A stretch of 64,000 bases of DNA from Acetivibrio clariflavus DSM 19732 (lineage in GTDB: Bacteria; Bacillota; Clostridia; Acetivibrionales; Acetivibrionaceae). The stretch is from the NCBI RefSeq assembly GCF_000237085.1, contig NC_016627.1, positions 4,092,118-4,156,117 of the forward strand. Direction: 5' to 3'. Made by a program: the position numbers and the translations under genes. Positions 44,969 through 57,362 of the stretch are shown here, in pieces (position 1 is the first letter of the stretch; each line of letters starts with the position of its first letter). The notes below the pieces were generated by a model. That model was given only the letters and a program-made list of their open reading frames with translations. It was not told the origin of the DNA and made no database searches.

Positions 44969-46927
44969 TTAAACAATAAACTTCTTAAGTTGTTCAAGGA
45001 GTTCATTGGCCATTTTTCCCAATTGGCCCGAAGATTGTGCAATTGTTTCAATGGAAGCCAGCTGTTCTTCTGAGGATGCTGAGATTTCCTGCATGCTGGC
45101 AGATGCCTGTTCAACCACAGCAGAAATACTTTCCGCTTGATCAGTCACCTCATTTGTCTGACTATTTATCTCCTCTAATGCTGTCGAAACCATATGGGTA
45201 ATTTCAGCCAGTTCAGTAATTGAGGCAAAAATCTTGTCAAAGCTTTCTTTAGTATCTTCAGCCGATGATTCCATGACACGAACGCTTTCTTTAACCAGAT
45301 TCATATTATTAACAGTTTCAATCACTCTGCCATTGATACCATTTACAATATCTTCAATTTTTTTAGTGGAACTGCCCGATTGCTCGGCTAGCTTGCGAAT
45401 TTCCTCTGCAACAACAGCAAAACCCCTTCCGGCTTCACCTGCACGAGCAGCTTCAATTGAAGCGTTTAGCGCAAGAAGATTTGTTTGTTCAGCAATACTG
45501 TTTATTTCACCAATAATATTGCGAATCTCATCAGCCATTGTTGACAACTGGTGTATTGATTTGCCGACAGCATTGGTATATCTATTATTTTCTTCTATTT
45601 TCTGACTTTGGCGTTCAAGAGCCTTCTGACCTTCTTTGGCAAGTTCTAGTGACTCTTTGGCTTTATCTGCCGCAACTTCTGTTCTTGTCGTGGCATCTGT
45701 GACAATATCGTTTACTCTAGCAATGGCACTGGTTGTATCTTGAACCATTAATGCTTGGTCACTGTTCCCCTGGGCCATTTCGTTAATGGTCTTAACCACT
45801 TGTGTTAAACTTAAGGCAGTTTCTTCTGTTGTTGAAGATAATTGTATAGAGTGGGATGCCAATGATGATGCAACAGTCTGAATATTTTCCATAAGTCCCC
45901 TTAAATTCTGATTCATCACCTTAAGACTATGGTAAAGTTGCCCAATTTCATTCTTTGACTTAATTTTAACATCAAAGTCTTTGAAATCCCCTTTTGCAAT
46001 TGTTTGGATTTTGAAAGCCAGGTCAATCAACGGTTTAATAAAGCGGTTTGAGAAGTACAAGCCCAACAATCCCGTAATAATTGCTGCAATAACAAACATG
46101 ACAATAAAGACATGCATGAGCTTATAAGTAGAAGCCATAGCCACTGAAACAGGTGTTTCTACAACAATCAACCAACCTGCCAAATCATTTAAGTAACTGC
46201 TGGCAATGATATTTTCTCCATGAATATTTTTTGTTTTCAGAGTCTCATTTTGTCCGGAAAAACCTGTCTGTACAAATTCCAAAATTCCATAATTTTCTTG
46301 ATTTTGCACATATTCTATGTTGGGATGAGCCAATACGGTACCTTCTCTTGAAAGAACATAGACAGTAGAACCATCCTTTGAAAGCTCTGTAACAAAATCA
46401 CTGAGCTGGCCAAGCTGAATGTTGATTTGAAGAACTCCGGCAATCTTATTATCCATATCACGAACTGGTGTAGCAATAACTACCATTAGTTTTCCTGTCG
46501 TTTTAGCCAAAATAATATCTGATACATACTTTTCATTTCCACTTATGGCTTGCTGATAAAAATCTCTCTCATTAACACTGGTTAGTGCATCATCATTGCT
46601 TTTAACAACTTGTTGTCCTTCTGTATTATCAAGAGCAATGACAATACCAGGATTAACTTTAGCGGCATCCTCCAGAATCTTTTTCGCACTGTCCAGATCA
46701 AAATTACGAATAGCTGGTTGATTTGCAATTATATGTAACGTGTTAAAATTCTTCTCAAGTAATCCATTTATTTCAGATTTAACAATTTCCAATTTGTTCT
46801 CACTAATTTGATATATATCCATTTGGGATGTTACTACAAAATAAGATATGGATATAGCAGAAAAGATTAATAGCGGAACTAAGCTGGTGATTAAGAGAAT
46901 TGAAAATAATCGTGTTTTGAGCTTCAA
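44969..46927 (-). CDS. Methyl-accepting chemotaxis protein
   Basis: 652 residues from a TTG start with AGGAGGAG 6-7 nt upstream (the frame from 47158 has no signal). Helix about 5-28, Cache sensor about 35-270 ([20 protein letters not shown]), helix about 275-300, HAMP, then signalling domain with [21 protein letters not shown] sensor distinct from the receptor at 20786-22858. Confidence 0.9.
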   Translation of the reverse strand: MKLKTRLFSILLITSLVPLLIFSAISISYFVVTSQMDIYQISENKLEIVKSEINGLLEKNFNTLHIIANQPAIRNFDLDSAKKILEDAAKVNPGIVIALDNTEGQQVVKSNDDALTSVNERDFYQQAISGNEKYVSDIILAKTTGKLMVVIATPVRDMDNKIAGVLQINIQLGQLSDFVTELSKDGSTVYVLSREGTVLAHPNIEYVQNQENYGILEFVQTGFSGQNETLKTKNIHGENIIASSYLNDLAGWLIVVETPVSVAMASTYKLMHVFIVMFVIAAIITGLLGLYFSNRFIKPLIDLAFKIQTIAKGDFKDFDVKIKSKNEIGQLYHSLKVMNQNLRGLMENIQTVASSLASHSIQLSSTTEETALSLTQVVKTINEMAQGNSDQALMVQDTTSAIARVNDIVTDATTRTEVAADKAKESLELAKEGQKALERQSQKIEENNRYTNAVGKSIHQLSTMADEIRNIIGEINSIAEQTNLLALNASIEAARAGEAGRGFAVVAEEIRKLAEQSGSSTKKIEDIVNGINGRVIETVNNMNLVKESVRVMESSAEDTKESFDKIFASITELAEITHMVSTALEEINSQTNEVTDQAESISAVVEQASASMQEISASSEEQLASIETIAQSSGQLGKMANELLEQLKKFIV

Positions 46928-47604
46928 ATTAACTCCTCCTTGTTTAGTTTTTCGACGTTTGCAAAAACTATACACCTCATATATGCAACAACTTGTGGTG
47001 TTGAAGTGGAACGAATTTAACCAGAAATAATTACAAAAACTTGTACAACATTTTAATAGGATTACATAATACGGCAGAAGATATTTCTTTAATTTACTAA
47101 ACCGCTTAATTCCCCTGATATTTTTTATTAGATAAGATGAACATGCTAAAAAAGACAATAGACGCTATTACCATCATATTATATAATTTTCAAGGTGCTA
47201 TTTCATTTATGGCTGTATATTTATAAATACGATATGAAATGCAGACAATCTTTTTAATCAATAGTTATCAATTAATGTGATCAAGTAAAACATATTGCCA
47301 AGATTTCACATTTAGCGGTAAAAAACAGATACCTATTATAAAACATCAATACATTACCTTATAAATTTTACGACTTTACATAAAATTTTTCAAGACATTA
47401 TTATAAAATCCTATGGCAAAATCAAAACCATTTATTCCCACAATTCCTTTTTGAGAGTATTTTAAGAAATTACAATATTCGATATATTTCAGCTGGAACA
47501 ATTTCCTTATACATATTACAATTTATACACCCTTTATACTATTTACATTATTTAGTAAACCAATCTGGATCGATTATTCAAATAATCAAAACAAAGAACC
47601 GTCC
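46928..47604. other. Gene-free stretch before IS1182 copy 2
   Basis: Very AT-rich; contains the receptor promoter region but no clear hexamers. No convincing gene or structured RNA. The final 17 bases are the left half of the IS target palindrome. Confidence 0.5.
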
Positions 47605-47842
47605 GAAACCACTGAAAAACACCAAATAAAAAATGTAAAACATTCAATATATTTCAACAAATATATAGTAAAAAACCTCCTTCAATGGTATAATGGAATC
47701 ACGCAAAACCAACACCACAAAGGAGGTTTTTTAAATGCTAAAAGATAAAAATAATCAATTAAGCATCTATTCAATATTATACAATAAAATTCCAGAAAAT
47801 CATATACTTAAATTAATAAATAATGCAATTGATTTTAGTTTT

Positions 47843-49229
<1,387 letters not shown>

Positions 49230-50729
49230 CAATTGATTTTAGTTTTATTAATAAACTACTCGAAAAGTCCTATTGTAAATATTATGGCAGACCTGCAAAA
49301 GAACCTGAACTTATGTTAAGGCTTTTAATTCTTCAATATTTGTACAACTTATCCGATGAACGTGTAATCGAGGAAGCTTCATTAAATCTGGCTTACTTAT
49401 GGTTTCTTGGAATTAATCCTGAAGAAGAACTTCCCCATCCGAGTTTACTGGCAAAATTCAGAGTTCACAGGCTACAGGAAGTTACAATGGATGAAATAAT
49501 AACGGAAGTAGTAAAACAGTGTGTAGAAAAAAATATAATTAAGTCTGGTGGAATTAGTATTGATTGTACACACACTCATGCCAATACTGTAAAAAAAGTA
49601 CCCGAGAGGATATTAAAACATATTGCCAAAAAGATATTTAAAAATTTAGAAAAAGAGGCAGGAGAGATACCGGAAGAAATCAATACAAATATTCCAAACT
49701 ATAAAGAAATAGCAGATCATAGAGAAGCAAAAGCGACAATGAAGGCTTATGTGGAAGAAGTAATTGCGCAGGTTGAAGAAAAAATTGAAGGGGAAAAACA
49801 TACGAAAACATGCAAAGTTATAGAAAAAGCCCGTGAGATATTAGAAGACCCAAAATTTATAGAACAAAAGAGTATAAGGTCATTAGTAGACCAGGATGCA
49901 AGAGTAGGATATAAATCGAAAACAGAAAGTTTTTTTGGATATAAAACAGAGTATGCAATGACGACAAAAGAAAGGATAATAACGGCAGTAAGGGTATATA
50001 ACGGTGCATACGTTGACGGTACAGGATTTGAAGAATTAATTGATTTGACAAAGGATAGCGGAATAGAAATAAAAGAGGTATATGGGGATAAAGCATATTT
50101 CAGGAAGCCAATTTTAGATGTAATAAAAGAAAACGGTGCCGAAGCGTACATACCGATTAGTGAAATGGTATACAAAATAGATGAGAGTAAATATGCGTAT
50201 AATAAGGATTCGGACCAATGGTTTTGTGATTATGGGAATTATACCGTAGAGAAGCAGAGAAAGATAAGAAAAAGAGACGGTCGAGAATCATGGAAATATA
50301 AGTTTGATGTAGAAGGATGTCAAAAATGTCCAAAGAAAGATCAATGCTTCAAAATAGGGAAATCAAATACTCTAGAAATAAGTGTAAATATACCTGAATA
50401 TTATGAATACAGCCAAAGAGCAAAAACGAAGGAATTTATAGAAAAATATAAAGAACGAGCAAGTCAAGAGTGGAAAAATGGAGAGATGAAGAGATTTCAT
50501 GGATTAAGCCGTGCCCGAGGGTACGGCTTAAGAAGCATGTCAATGCAATCAAAATTAACAGCATTGGCAGTAAATTTAAAGAGGATAGCCCAACTGGTAT
50601 CCTCTTTAAGTAAAAATAATCATTATTTTTTGCTTTTGAAAATTAGAATTAAATGTTTTCGGCTGTATAAAACTGTAAAAGTGGCTTAAAAAACCCTACT
50701 TTTTCAGTGGTTTCGAACCGTCCCTTGTT

Positions 50730-53096
50730 CTATGTTCTTTCCCAATTAATCTTGTCGAAGATCCTTTTTAGTACTTCCTGCCGGTTAACAGTTCCTTCCA
50801 CTCCCGGGCCTCTGGGTTCCGGCCCATAGTCATACGCAGCAGAGGTACCAAGAATCATAGTATCACAACTATCTGTGGCTATCTGCAATGCAATTATCTT
50901 TCCATCCCTTCGGGTAAGTAAAATTTTAGCAGTAAAGGGACATCCCGTTAAGTCACAATATTTGGCATTTGAGAACATATTCTCAAGTTCCTTTAGATTT
51001 TGGGCATCTTCAACAACCTGTACCTGTTCCTCTGAATTTCTGCCTAATTTCATCCTCATCTCTGCCCGAACTATGTCATGTATTTCAGACAGTTCAACCC
51101 ATTCCCATGCTGTTTTGGCTTTGACTATATTCATAATACTGTCATATATATCATGATCAATAATCACTCTACCGTTTTCTTTATGTTTGTGAATAACCTT
51201 TGTCCCGTCCGATAGCAGGCATAATTCATAGAAGTTTTCATCATCCTCGTCAAATTGGACTTCTATGCCCGTGCGCACAAGGGTATTAGTGTCACACTCT
51301 ATTTTCTCAAGGTTGTAAAGTTTTTCTTTCATATCTTTAGCAAAAGTTTCTGCAATTTGAACATATTCAATGGGACTAATACCATCAATCATTATGGATA
51401 CTGCAATTCGCGGATATATTTCGGAATTGAATATAAACGAACCTCTCTCTTTTGCCTGTTTTGCATATCGAATGTACTCATCCAGTCCTGAAAGCTGAAA
51501 CACTTCAATCTGCATAATCTGGCTCATATTTGCGGACTTTTCTCCCACCGCAATGAAGAAAATATCTTTATTGTTGTAATAGTTAACATACATACCTGTA
51601 GGAAAACGGCAAATTTCGTCTCCCTGGGAATCTTCCAGAACTTTTTGGCTTAGCTTTGTGCTTATTGAAGTCACCTCATAAATTCTCGTACCTTCCGGCA
51701 AACCCTTTGCACCTTTCTTACATTTAAGCAGAATATATCCGCTGCCGCTGCTCTCTATTCGTCCAATACCACGGTAATTATCCCGTACAATCTCAGGCAA
51801 TGTATTTAAAACTTCTTCCATTTGTCCTTCCGTCATATATTGAAAATTGCTGTTTGCCAAAAGATCTTCCATGACTTTAGCATAGGCTTTCAACTCACTA
51901 AATTCATCCTTTTCATTATTGAACTCTTGCTGTTCATTCAAATATGTATTGTCGGCTACCGCTGATTTGCCTCTATCGGTATCATCCGTCTGCCTGTTTG
52001 TTAAAAGTATAAAACCAAGAGCAACAAGCATAAAAGTTGCAATAATTTTTATTAGCCTCCCGCTCTTTTTAAACTTCATAATTCCCTTAATTCTATCCCT
52101 GATACTGCTTTCTCCGAATGCAAGAAGTCCGCCATGAATCAGCGCATTCTGCTTTGCTGCAATGTTTAAGAGGGAATTTGCATAATCGCTTCGTATATCG
52201 CTTTTATATGCTGATAAAACCTTGATATCGCAAGACATTTCCATATCTTTTTGGGATAATAAAAAGCTTATCCATATTAATGGATTGAACCAATGAATGC
52301 ATAATACAAAAAACGCCAACAGTTTGGTAATATTGTCATAACGCTTTATGTGAACCAGTTCATGGATAATCACATATTTCAAATGGTTACTGTCACTTTT
52401 ATTAACAAGGAAAGCAGGAATAATTATCCGCACATTAATAATTCCAGCTACAACAGGCGTATTAATTTTTTCAGAAGTGTAAATTTTTATTTTCCGTTTA
52501 AAGTTGAGTTTGCTGCTGCATTCATTAACCAATCCGTTGTCATTAAAAAGAACCGCTGTCTTAAGCCTCCTGCATGTTTTCAGATACGCATATATGCCAA
52601 AGACTATCAATATCAAAAAAATTACCAGCCATATGTAAGCAATAACGGAAACTATTCTTTGTTTATTTATATTATTGTCCGAAGTAATCCTCCCGTTTTG
52701 TGGCAGTGTACTGTCAGTAACAGTTTCATTGTCTGTTTCATCGTCTATAACATTAACTCGGTCATCAATTTCTCCACTAGCATTTGCATCCCTATGGAAC
52801 ACTCTTGTCCCATCAATGGCAATTTCATTCCGTGATACTCTTTCCACTTCATACCCGGTCATATTTATTTGTTGGCGTATCTCGCCACCATTTGACGGTA
52901 TAAAATTAAATAAACTGAAGCTGGTCGGAACTGAAAATGGAACCAGAAGGCGTATTAGCACTATTCCCCATGCAGCATAATGAAAAGTTTTGGGAATTTT
53001 TCTTCCAATCAGCATCCTCAGCAAAATTATTATAACAGCAGCAATTGACGCTGCTGTACTCATATTAATTATTGTCAAAAATATATTTTCAAGCAT
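50730..53096 (-). CDS. BlaR1/MecR1-like M56 membrane peptidase
   Basis: 788 residues from ATG 53096 (GGTGGAG 7 nt upstream). N-terminal four-helix M56 domain about 1-380 with zinc motif HELVHIKRYD (HExxH). The C-terminal 400 residues are extracellular but are not a penicillin-binding domain; they look like a DUF4825/PepSY-style sensor. BlaR1 proteins cleave a BlaI-type repressor, normally encoded directly upstream; here an IS110 element stands upstream and no BlaI is seen. Its TAG stop lies in the palindromic IS target. Confidence 0.85.
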   Translation of the reverse strand: MLENIFLTIINMSTAASIAAVIIILLRMLIGRKIPKTFHYAAWGIVLIRLLVPFSVPTSFSLFNFIPSNGGEIRQQINMTGYEVERVSRNEIAIDGTRVFHRDANASGEIDDRVNVIDDETDNETVTDSTLPQNGRITSDNNINKQRIVSVIAYIWLVIFLILIVFGIYAYLKTCRRLKTAVLFNDNGLVNECSSKLNFKRKIKIYTSEKINTPVVAGIINVRIIIPAFLVNKSDSNHLKYVIIHELVHIKRYDNITKLLAFFVLCIHWFNPLIWISFLLSQKDMEMSCDIKVLSAYKSDIRSDYANSLLNIAAKQNALIHGGLLAFGESSIRDRIKGIMKFKKSGRLIKIIATFMLVALGFILLTNRQTDDTDRGKSAVADNTYLNEQQEFNNEKDEFSELKAYAKVMEDLLANSNFQYMTEGQMEEVLNTLPEIVRDNYRGIGRIESSGSGYILLKCKKGAKGLPEGTRIYEVTSISTKLSQKVLEDSQGDEICRFPTGMYVNYYNNKDIFFIAVGEKSANMSQIMQIEVFQLSGLDEYIRYAKQAKERGSFIFNSEIYPRIAVSIMIDGISPIEYVQIAETFAKDMKEKLYNLEKIECDTNTLVRTGIEVQFDEDDENFYELCLLSDGTKVIHKHKENGRVIIDHDIYDSIMNIVKAKTAWEWVELSEIHDIVRAEMRMKLGRNSEEQVQVVEDAQNLKELENMFSNAKYCDLTGCPFTAKILLTRRDGKIIALQIATDSCDTMILGTSAAYDYGPEPRGPGVEGTVNRQEVLKRIFDKINWERT

Positions 53097-53269
53097 ATTA
53101 TACTCCACCTTCACTTGTACAATTAATATTGTATTAAATCAGTGACCGAAGCCACTGTTCGACCCATTAAAATTCATTGTTAACATAACACTTCAAACTT
53201 CATTCTTTTCTAAACATCAAGCACATCATCCGGCTTCACATCTTAGCCATTTTGCCAGCAACTGTTGGC

Positions 53270-53516
53270 CTGAACCTTGACAATCATGTATAATATCTTC
53301 CGGACTTGGAAGGTGAGTGTTTCACCTCCTGGGACGGACCTTAGCGGGCCGATTACCCGTAAGAAAGAGTATTTATCCATTCCGGTAAGTCTACATGATT
53401 TGGCTGGTTGAGGCCAGCTCTTTGGCTGGTTCCTCGTGTCACATGCAAGGTTGTTTGCTTACATGGGAAGGAATGGAGGCTTTTAAGTCCATTAATCTTA
53501 AAAAGGAGGCATTTTA
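53270..53516 (+). ncRNA. Candidate bridge RNA region of IS110
   Basis: Several stems are visible: GGTGA/TCACC at about 53312-53327, a CGG..CCG element near 53333-53352, GGCTGG/CCAGCC at about 53400-53430. In IS110-group elements the 5' end encodes a bridge RNA whose two loops pair with target and donor DNA. The loops could not be matched to the flanks by eye. Confidence 0.45.
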
Positions 53517-54806
53517 ATGAATTTCAGACCCATTGCAGGAATTGATGTGGGTAAGTTCTTCAGTGAAATGGCGATTCTTTCTCCTACCAATGAAGTGGTT
53601 GCCCGCATGAAGATTCACCATGATTCCAATACCGACGTTGAAAGAGCCGTTGAATTGCTTAATAAAACGGAAAAAGATTTTGCTTCAAGGCCTTTCATAG
53701 TCATGGAATCCACCGGGCACTATCACAAAATCCTTTTCCATTCACTTTGTAAAGCTGGATTTGAGGTTTCGGTAACAAACCCCATCCAAACTGATTCTAT
53801 CAAAAATATTGGAATCAGAAAAGTGAAAAATGATAAAGTGGATGCCCGGAAAATTGCCCTACTCTATAGATTTCAGGAACTTAAGTCAACCAACATCCCC
53901 AATGAGGATATTGAGTGCCTAAGGAGCCTATGTCGCCAGTACTACAAACTGAGTGATGAGCTTACCGCCTACAAAAACAGGCTTACCGGTATTGTTGACC
54001 AACTCATGCTTAACTTCAAGGATGTCTTCTCCAATATATTTTCAAAGGCTGCTATGGCTGTCCTGGAGGAGTATCCTACTCCTGCCCATATTCTTAAGGC
54101 TGACAGGAACAAGCTGATTTCACTGATTCAGAAGAAATCCCGCAAAAGTCTCAAATGGTCAACTGCCAAGTATGAGCTTCTGGTCTCCAAGGCCAGAGAT
54201 TTTGCACCTCTGAGCATTCATAATGCCTCAAATGTTATTATGCTGGGCGTATATATCTCCATGATCAAAACCTTGGAAGAAAGCCTGGAGAAAGTCCTTA
54301 AGTCCATTCGTCTACTGATTGCTGAAGATATGGCGAAGGATATGCCCATGCTGGCATTGACGCTTGAACTTTTGCAGAGCCTGCCAGGTATAGGCCTTCT
54401 CTCTGCTGCTACTATTCTTGCGGAGATTGGAGACTTTTCAGCCTTTAAAAAGCCAGGCAAGCTGGTTGCTTATTTCGGCGTTGACCCCTCTGTCATGCAG
54501 TCCGGAGAGTTTACCGGCACACGGAACAAGATGTCTAAGAGAGGTTCAAGGCTGCTTCGCAGGGTGCTTTTCACAATTGCTCTTGCTAATATCCGTACCA
54601 AGCGGGATAAGACAGCTTGCAACCCTGTGCTGCTGGAGTTCTACCAACAAAAATGCCAGAGTAAGCCTAAGAAAGTAGCTTTGGGAGCTGTTATGCGCAA
54701 GCTTGTTTGTATCATCTTTGCTGTTCTAAGGGATAGGAAACCTTACCAGTTACGCAGTCCCCAGGAACACGCTCAAATGCTTGCAGCAAAGCATACAGCA
54801 GCTTGA
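53517..54806 (+). CDS. IS110-family transposase
   Basis: 429 residues: N-terminal DEDD RuvC-like domain (Asp in IAGIDVGKFFSEM, Glu in VMESTGHYHK, DxxD region KNDKVDARKIA), coiled linker, and C-terminal Transposase_20 domain with LPGIGLLSAATILAEIG and the Ser-bearing VMQSGEFTGTRNKMSKRGS. AAAAAGGAGG precedes the ATG. Confidence 0.93.
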   Translation: MNFRPIAGIDVGKFFSEMAILSPTNEVVARMKIHHDSNTDVERAVELLNKTEKDFASRPFIVMESTGHYHKILFHSLCKAGFEVSVTNPIQTDSIKNIGIRKVKNDKVDARKIALLYRFQELKSTNIPNEDIECLRSLCRQYYKLSDELTAYKNRLTGIVDQLMLNFKDVFSNIFSKAAMAVLEEYPTPAHILKADRNKLISLIQKKSRKSLKWSTAKYELLVSKARDFAPLSIHNASNVIMLGVYISMIKTLEESLEKVLKSIRLLIAEDMAKDMPMLALTLELLQSLPGIGLLSAATILAEIGDFSAFKKPGKLVAYFGVDPSVMQSGEFTGTRNKMSKRGSRLLRRVLFTIALANIRTKRDKTACNPVLLEFYQQKCQSKPKKVALGAVMRKLVCIIFAVLRDRKPYQLRSPQEHAQMLAAKHTAA

Positions 54807-55302
54807 TAGTACTGTACTTGATGTTCAGTTTTCAAAGAGCAACTTGCTATTTTAGACCAGCTATTTTATGTCTACCTCACCTAAGTGGTCTTGTTGTCAT
54901 GCGTTTCATTAACGTCAGGAGCCTAAAAAAATTTCTCAAAATTTTTATTATAAACTCTTGACTTTAATTAGCTGGTCTTTCTTTTAATGTCTATTTATAT
55001 CTTTTTAATATCATCTGTCTCGCTTTAATTTTTTTAATTCGGGGTTTTAAAAATCATAGTATTCCCTGCAATACTCACAAATCTGTATCATCAGCTGTCA
55101 TATATTTTAATCTGTACTATATAAAATCGCCTTTGGTCTAATGTATTAAACCAATTTTAGTTTATCTCATTAGACAAGAACTGTCAACAAGATCTCTAAT
55201 TTTTGTGCAAAACACAAAAACACCCTCATATGTAAATAAGTAACTACTCTTAATACAATGAGGATGTCTGATATCTTTGATATATCCATAAAGAATATCC
55301 TA
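54807..55302. other. IS110 3' end and intergenic region
   Basis: The first tens of bases belong to the IS110 right end. A stem at 55211-55273 (CATCCTCAT with ATGAGGGTG, then TTTTTGTGTTTT on the minus strand) ends the gene at 55303. Nothing else recognised. Confidence 0.5.
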
Positions 55303-56361
55303 TTACTCAGAAGTTCCCGCAGACGGCAAATCCTTATTTGTTTTTGACATATCCAAATTATCAACTATATCCTTTACAATTTCGTAATGCCAATAATACA
55401 TATCATTTGCCGACAAGCCGAGCAGCTTTTCCATATTCAAGATAATATAGCCATTTTTAATTTCTGTCACCCTATAAAAAGGTTCTCCATTTAATATTGC
55501 TATACTCGACTTTTTATTCCATTCACTCACCGAAACAGTTTGATTTTGAACCAATAGCTGCATGAGTTCATAGAAAGATTTTTGCATGACTTTAAGTCTC
55601 AAATCAGGATAATAGGTTTCTCTAATGTAATTATCTATTTCAAGCCATAACTTCTCAATACAGTTCTGTCTGTCTATAAGGCTGTTAATGGACAAATCTC
55701 CTGTAGACATCGCGCGGCCAAGTCTTTCTTCCCAGTCAATTGGCTTCCATTCAAGAGTTCTGCTCATATGTATAATCCACTTTTCATGGGGAATGTACTC
55801 ATTATTTGCAGCATAAAGCGCTTTCAACAATAAAGGAATCGATTCATTCAGCGTAAAGTGCCCTTGTAAAGCATCATCTCTGCTTATCCATATATCTCCG
55901 GCAAGTTTATAACTCCACCATGCACCGAATAAATAGCTCTGAGACCTTGATACATCAAGTTTGTTCGATAGCTTATTCTCATACATCTCAGCTATTTTGT
56001 TATGTGGGTCATATAATATTTTTGAATAGGATAAATCCCAAAGCTCTACTTCACCATACTTCTTTTCTTTTTCCCTTTCAAAATCCAATACCTTTATATC
56101 ATAAAGGACTCCATCTAATACAACTATCCCCAGCGTAATGGGTGTTTTATTTTCTTGCCAGTATTTATACGTATCAGGCTCCAAAAATATAGTAATATCT
56201 ATTTCCGATAAGTGGTCAGCAAAACCTCTTGAAAGTCCTCCGTTTAGTGTAATGCCGACAACACCCGGAAGAGATATAAATTCCGGCAACCTATCATTAA
56301 GATGCTTTAGCAGCACATCACTTATATTATTACGTTTTACGTCTACATAGGGTCTTCCCAT
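55303..56361 (-). CDS. Nucleotidyltransferase-fold protein
   Basis: 352 residues. The NTase motif is present as GGLSRGFADHLSEIDITIFL (about 40-60: G-G/S then D-x-D-like SEID). The helical C-terminal part resembles DUF4037-type proteins. Related enzymes modify antibiotics or RNA by nucleotide transfer; with one of the usual acidic residues replaced, activity is uncertain. AGAGGGGCG precedes ATG. Confidence 0.65.
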   Translation of the reverse strand: MGRPYVDVKRNNISDVLLKHLNDRLPEFISLPGVVGITLNGGLSRGFADHLSEIDITIFLEPDTYKYWQENKTPITLGIVVLDGVLYDIKVLDFEREKEKKYGEVELWDLSYSKILYDPHNKIAEMYENKLSNKLDVSRSQSYLFGAWWSYKLAGDIWISRDDALQGHFTLNESIPLLLKALYAANNEYIPHEKWIIHMSRTLEWKPIDWEERLGRAMSTGDLSINSLIDRQNCIEKLWLEIDNYIRETYYPDLRLKVMQKSFYELMQLLVQNQTVSVSEWNKKSSIAILNGEPFYRVTEIKNGYIILNMEKLLGLSANDMYYWHYEIVKDIVDNLDMSKTNKDLPSAGTSE

Positions 56362-56452
56362 GAATAACGCCCCTCTTCTTATAAGTGTGGTATATAATTA
56401 ATTGTCCTTTCGAATATATTAAATCTCTACAGATAAGCCCTTTGTTATTAAG

Positions 56453-56983
56453 TCATTTCTCTAATGGTTTCAAGATTGCATATTGTAACTGATCAAGAAT
56501 TATTCCTTCCTTGACAATCGCATTTTTAAATCGTCCTTCCAGCTCATATCCCGCTTTTTCTAATACACGTATTGAAGCTGAATTGTTAGAAAAGACCCGT
56601 GCAAAGATCCTGATTAAATCAAGTTTTTCAAATGCATACTTTGTTACTGCTTTTACAGCTTCCGTCATGATGCCTTTGCCCCAAAATTCCTCAGCAAGCC
56701 AAAAGCCAAGAAATCCGGATAATCTTAGTATATCAGTTTGCTTTACTATGTGAATATCACCAATTGCAGTTCCCTGATAATCTATAGCAAAGTAAGATGA
56801 TTCATTCGGAAGACAAATCTTCTCAATGTATTCTTTTGCATGAGCAAGAGTAAAAGGATGTGCAAATTCATCTCTTAAGAATCGCCAGATGTTATAGTTG
56901 TTTGCATATTTACTGTAAGATTCAGCATCCTCTATTCTAAAAGATCTAATAACAAGTCCATCAATACTTGTAGTTATGTTCAC
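56453..56983 (-). CDS. GNAT N-acetyltransferase, RimJ/RimL type
   Basis: 176 residues with strands and the acetyl-CoA loop GFWLAEEFWGKGIMTEAVKAV, and NNSASIRVLEKAGYELEG near the end. These enzymes acetylate ribosomal proteins or small amines. GTG start with GGGGGGCAATGG upstream. Confidence 0.9.
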   Translation of the reverse strand: MNITTSIDGLVIRSFRIEDAESYSKYANNYNIWRFLRDEFAHPFTLAHAKEYIEKICLPNESSYFAIDYQGTAIGDIHIVKQTDILRLSGFLGFWLAEEFWGKGIMTEAVKAVTKYAFEKLDLIRIFARVFSNNSASIRVLEKAGYELEGRFKNAIVKEGIILDQLQYAILKPLEK

Positions 56984-57362
56984 CCCATTGCCCCCCTCTA
57001 TTCAAATCAACTATGTTTTCCTCCTCAGGTTGAAGTGTCATGCGTTTGAGATTTTATGACTTACCAGGCAAAGTCTTTTTTCATTCTTAAGAAGCATCCC
57101 AAATATTTTTTCAATTTCTTAACTAACTGCATTAAGTACCCTATCGCACAAACCGTATCTTTGGCATATAACTGGTATCTTCTTTCACTTTATTATATTT
57201 ACCAAATTATCATAATCCTGTTTATATTCCAAGACTGTTTTTGATTAATTTCCTTTATCTTTGTTTTATTCACCAGACTTCTTTTTATATCAGCACTATT
57301 TACCATTTCTGAAATAAATTTTTCGTATTAATCTGTCTTTTATTTAGAACAAAGAACCGTCC
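56984..57362. other. Gene-free stretch before IS1182 copy 3
   Basis: AT-rich, no gene recognised. Ends in the left half of the IS target palindrome (57345-57362). Confidence 0.5.

Larger units (their letters stand above)
53160..54840 (+). mobile_element. IS110-family element (ends approximate)
   Basis: An IS110-type transposase is preceded by about 300 nt of structured, higher-GC non-coding DNA and followed by a short 3' end. IS110 elements lack terminal inverted repeats and target duplications, so the ends cannot be set by eye; the limits are estimates from base composition. Confidence 0.65.

Noticed and set aside
57056-57244. 62-residue plus-strand frame
   Set aside because: Hydrophobic, AT-driven composition, no ribosome site.
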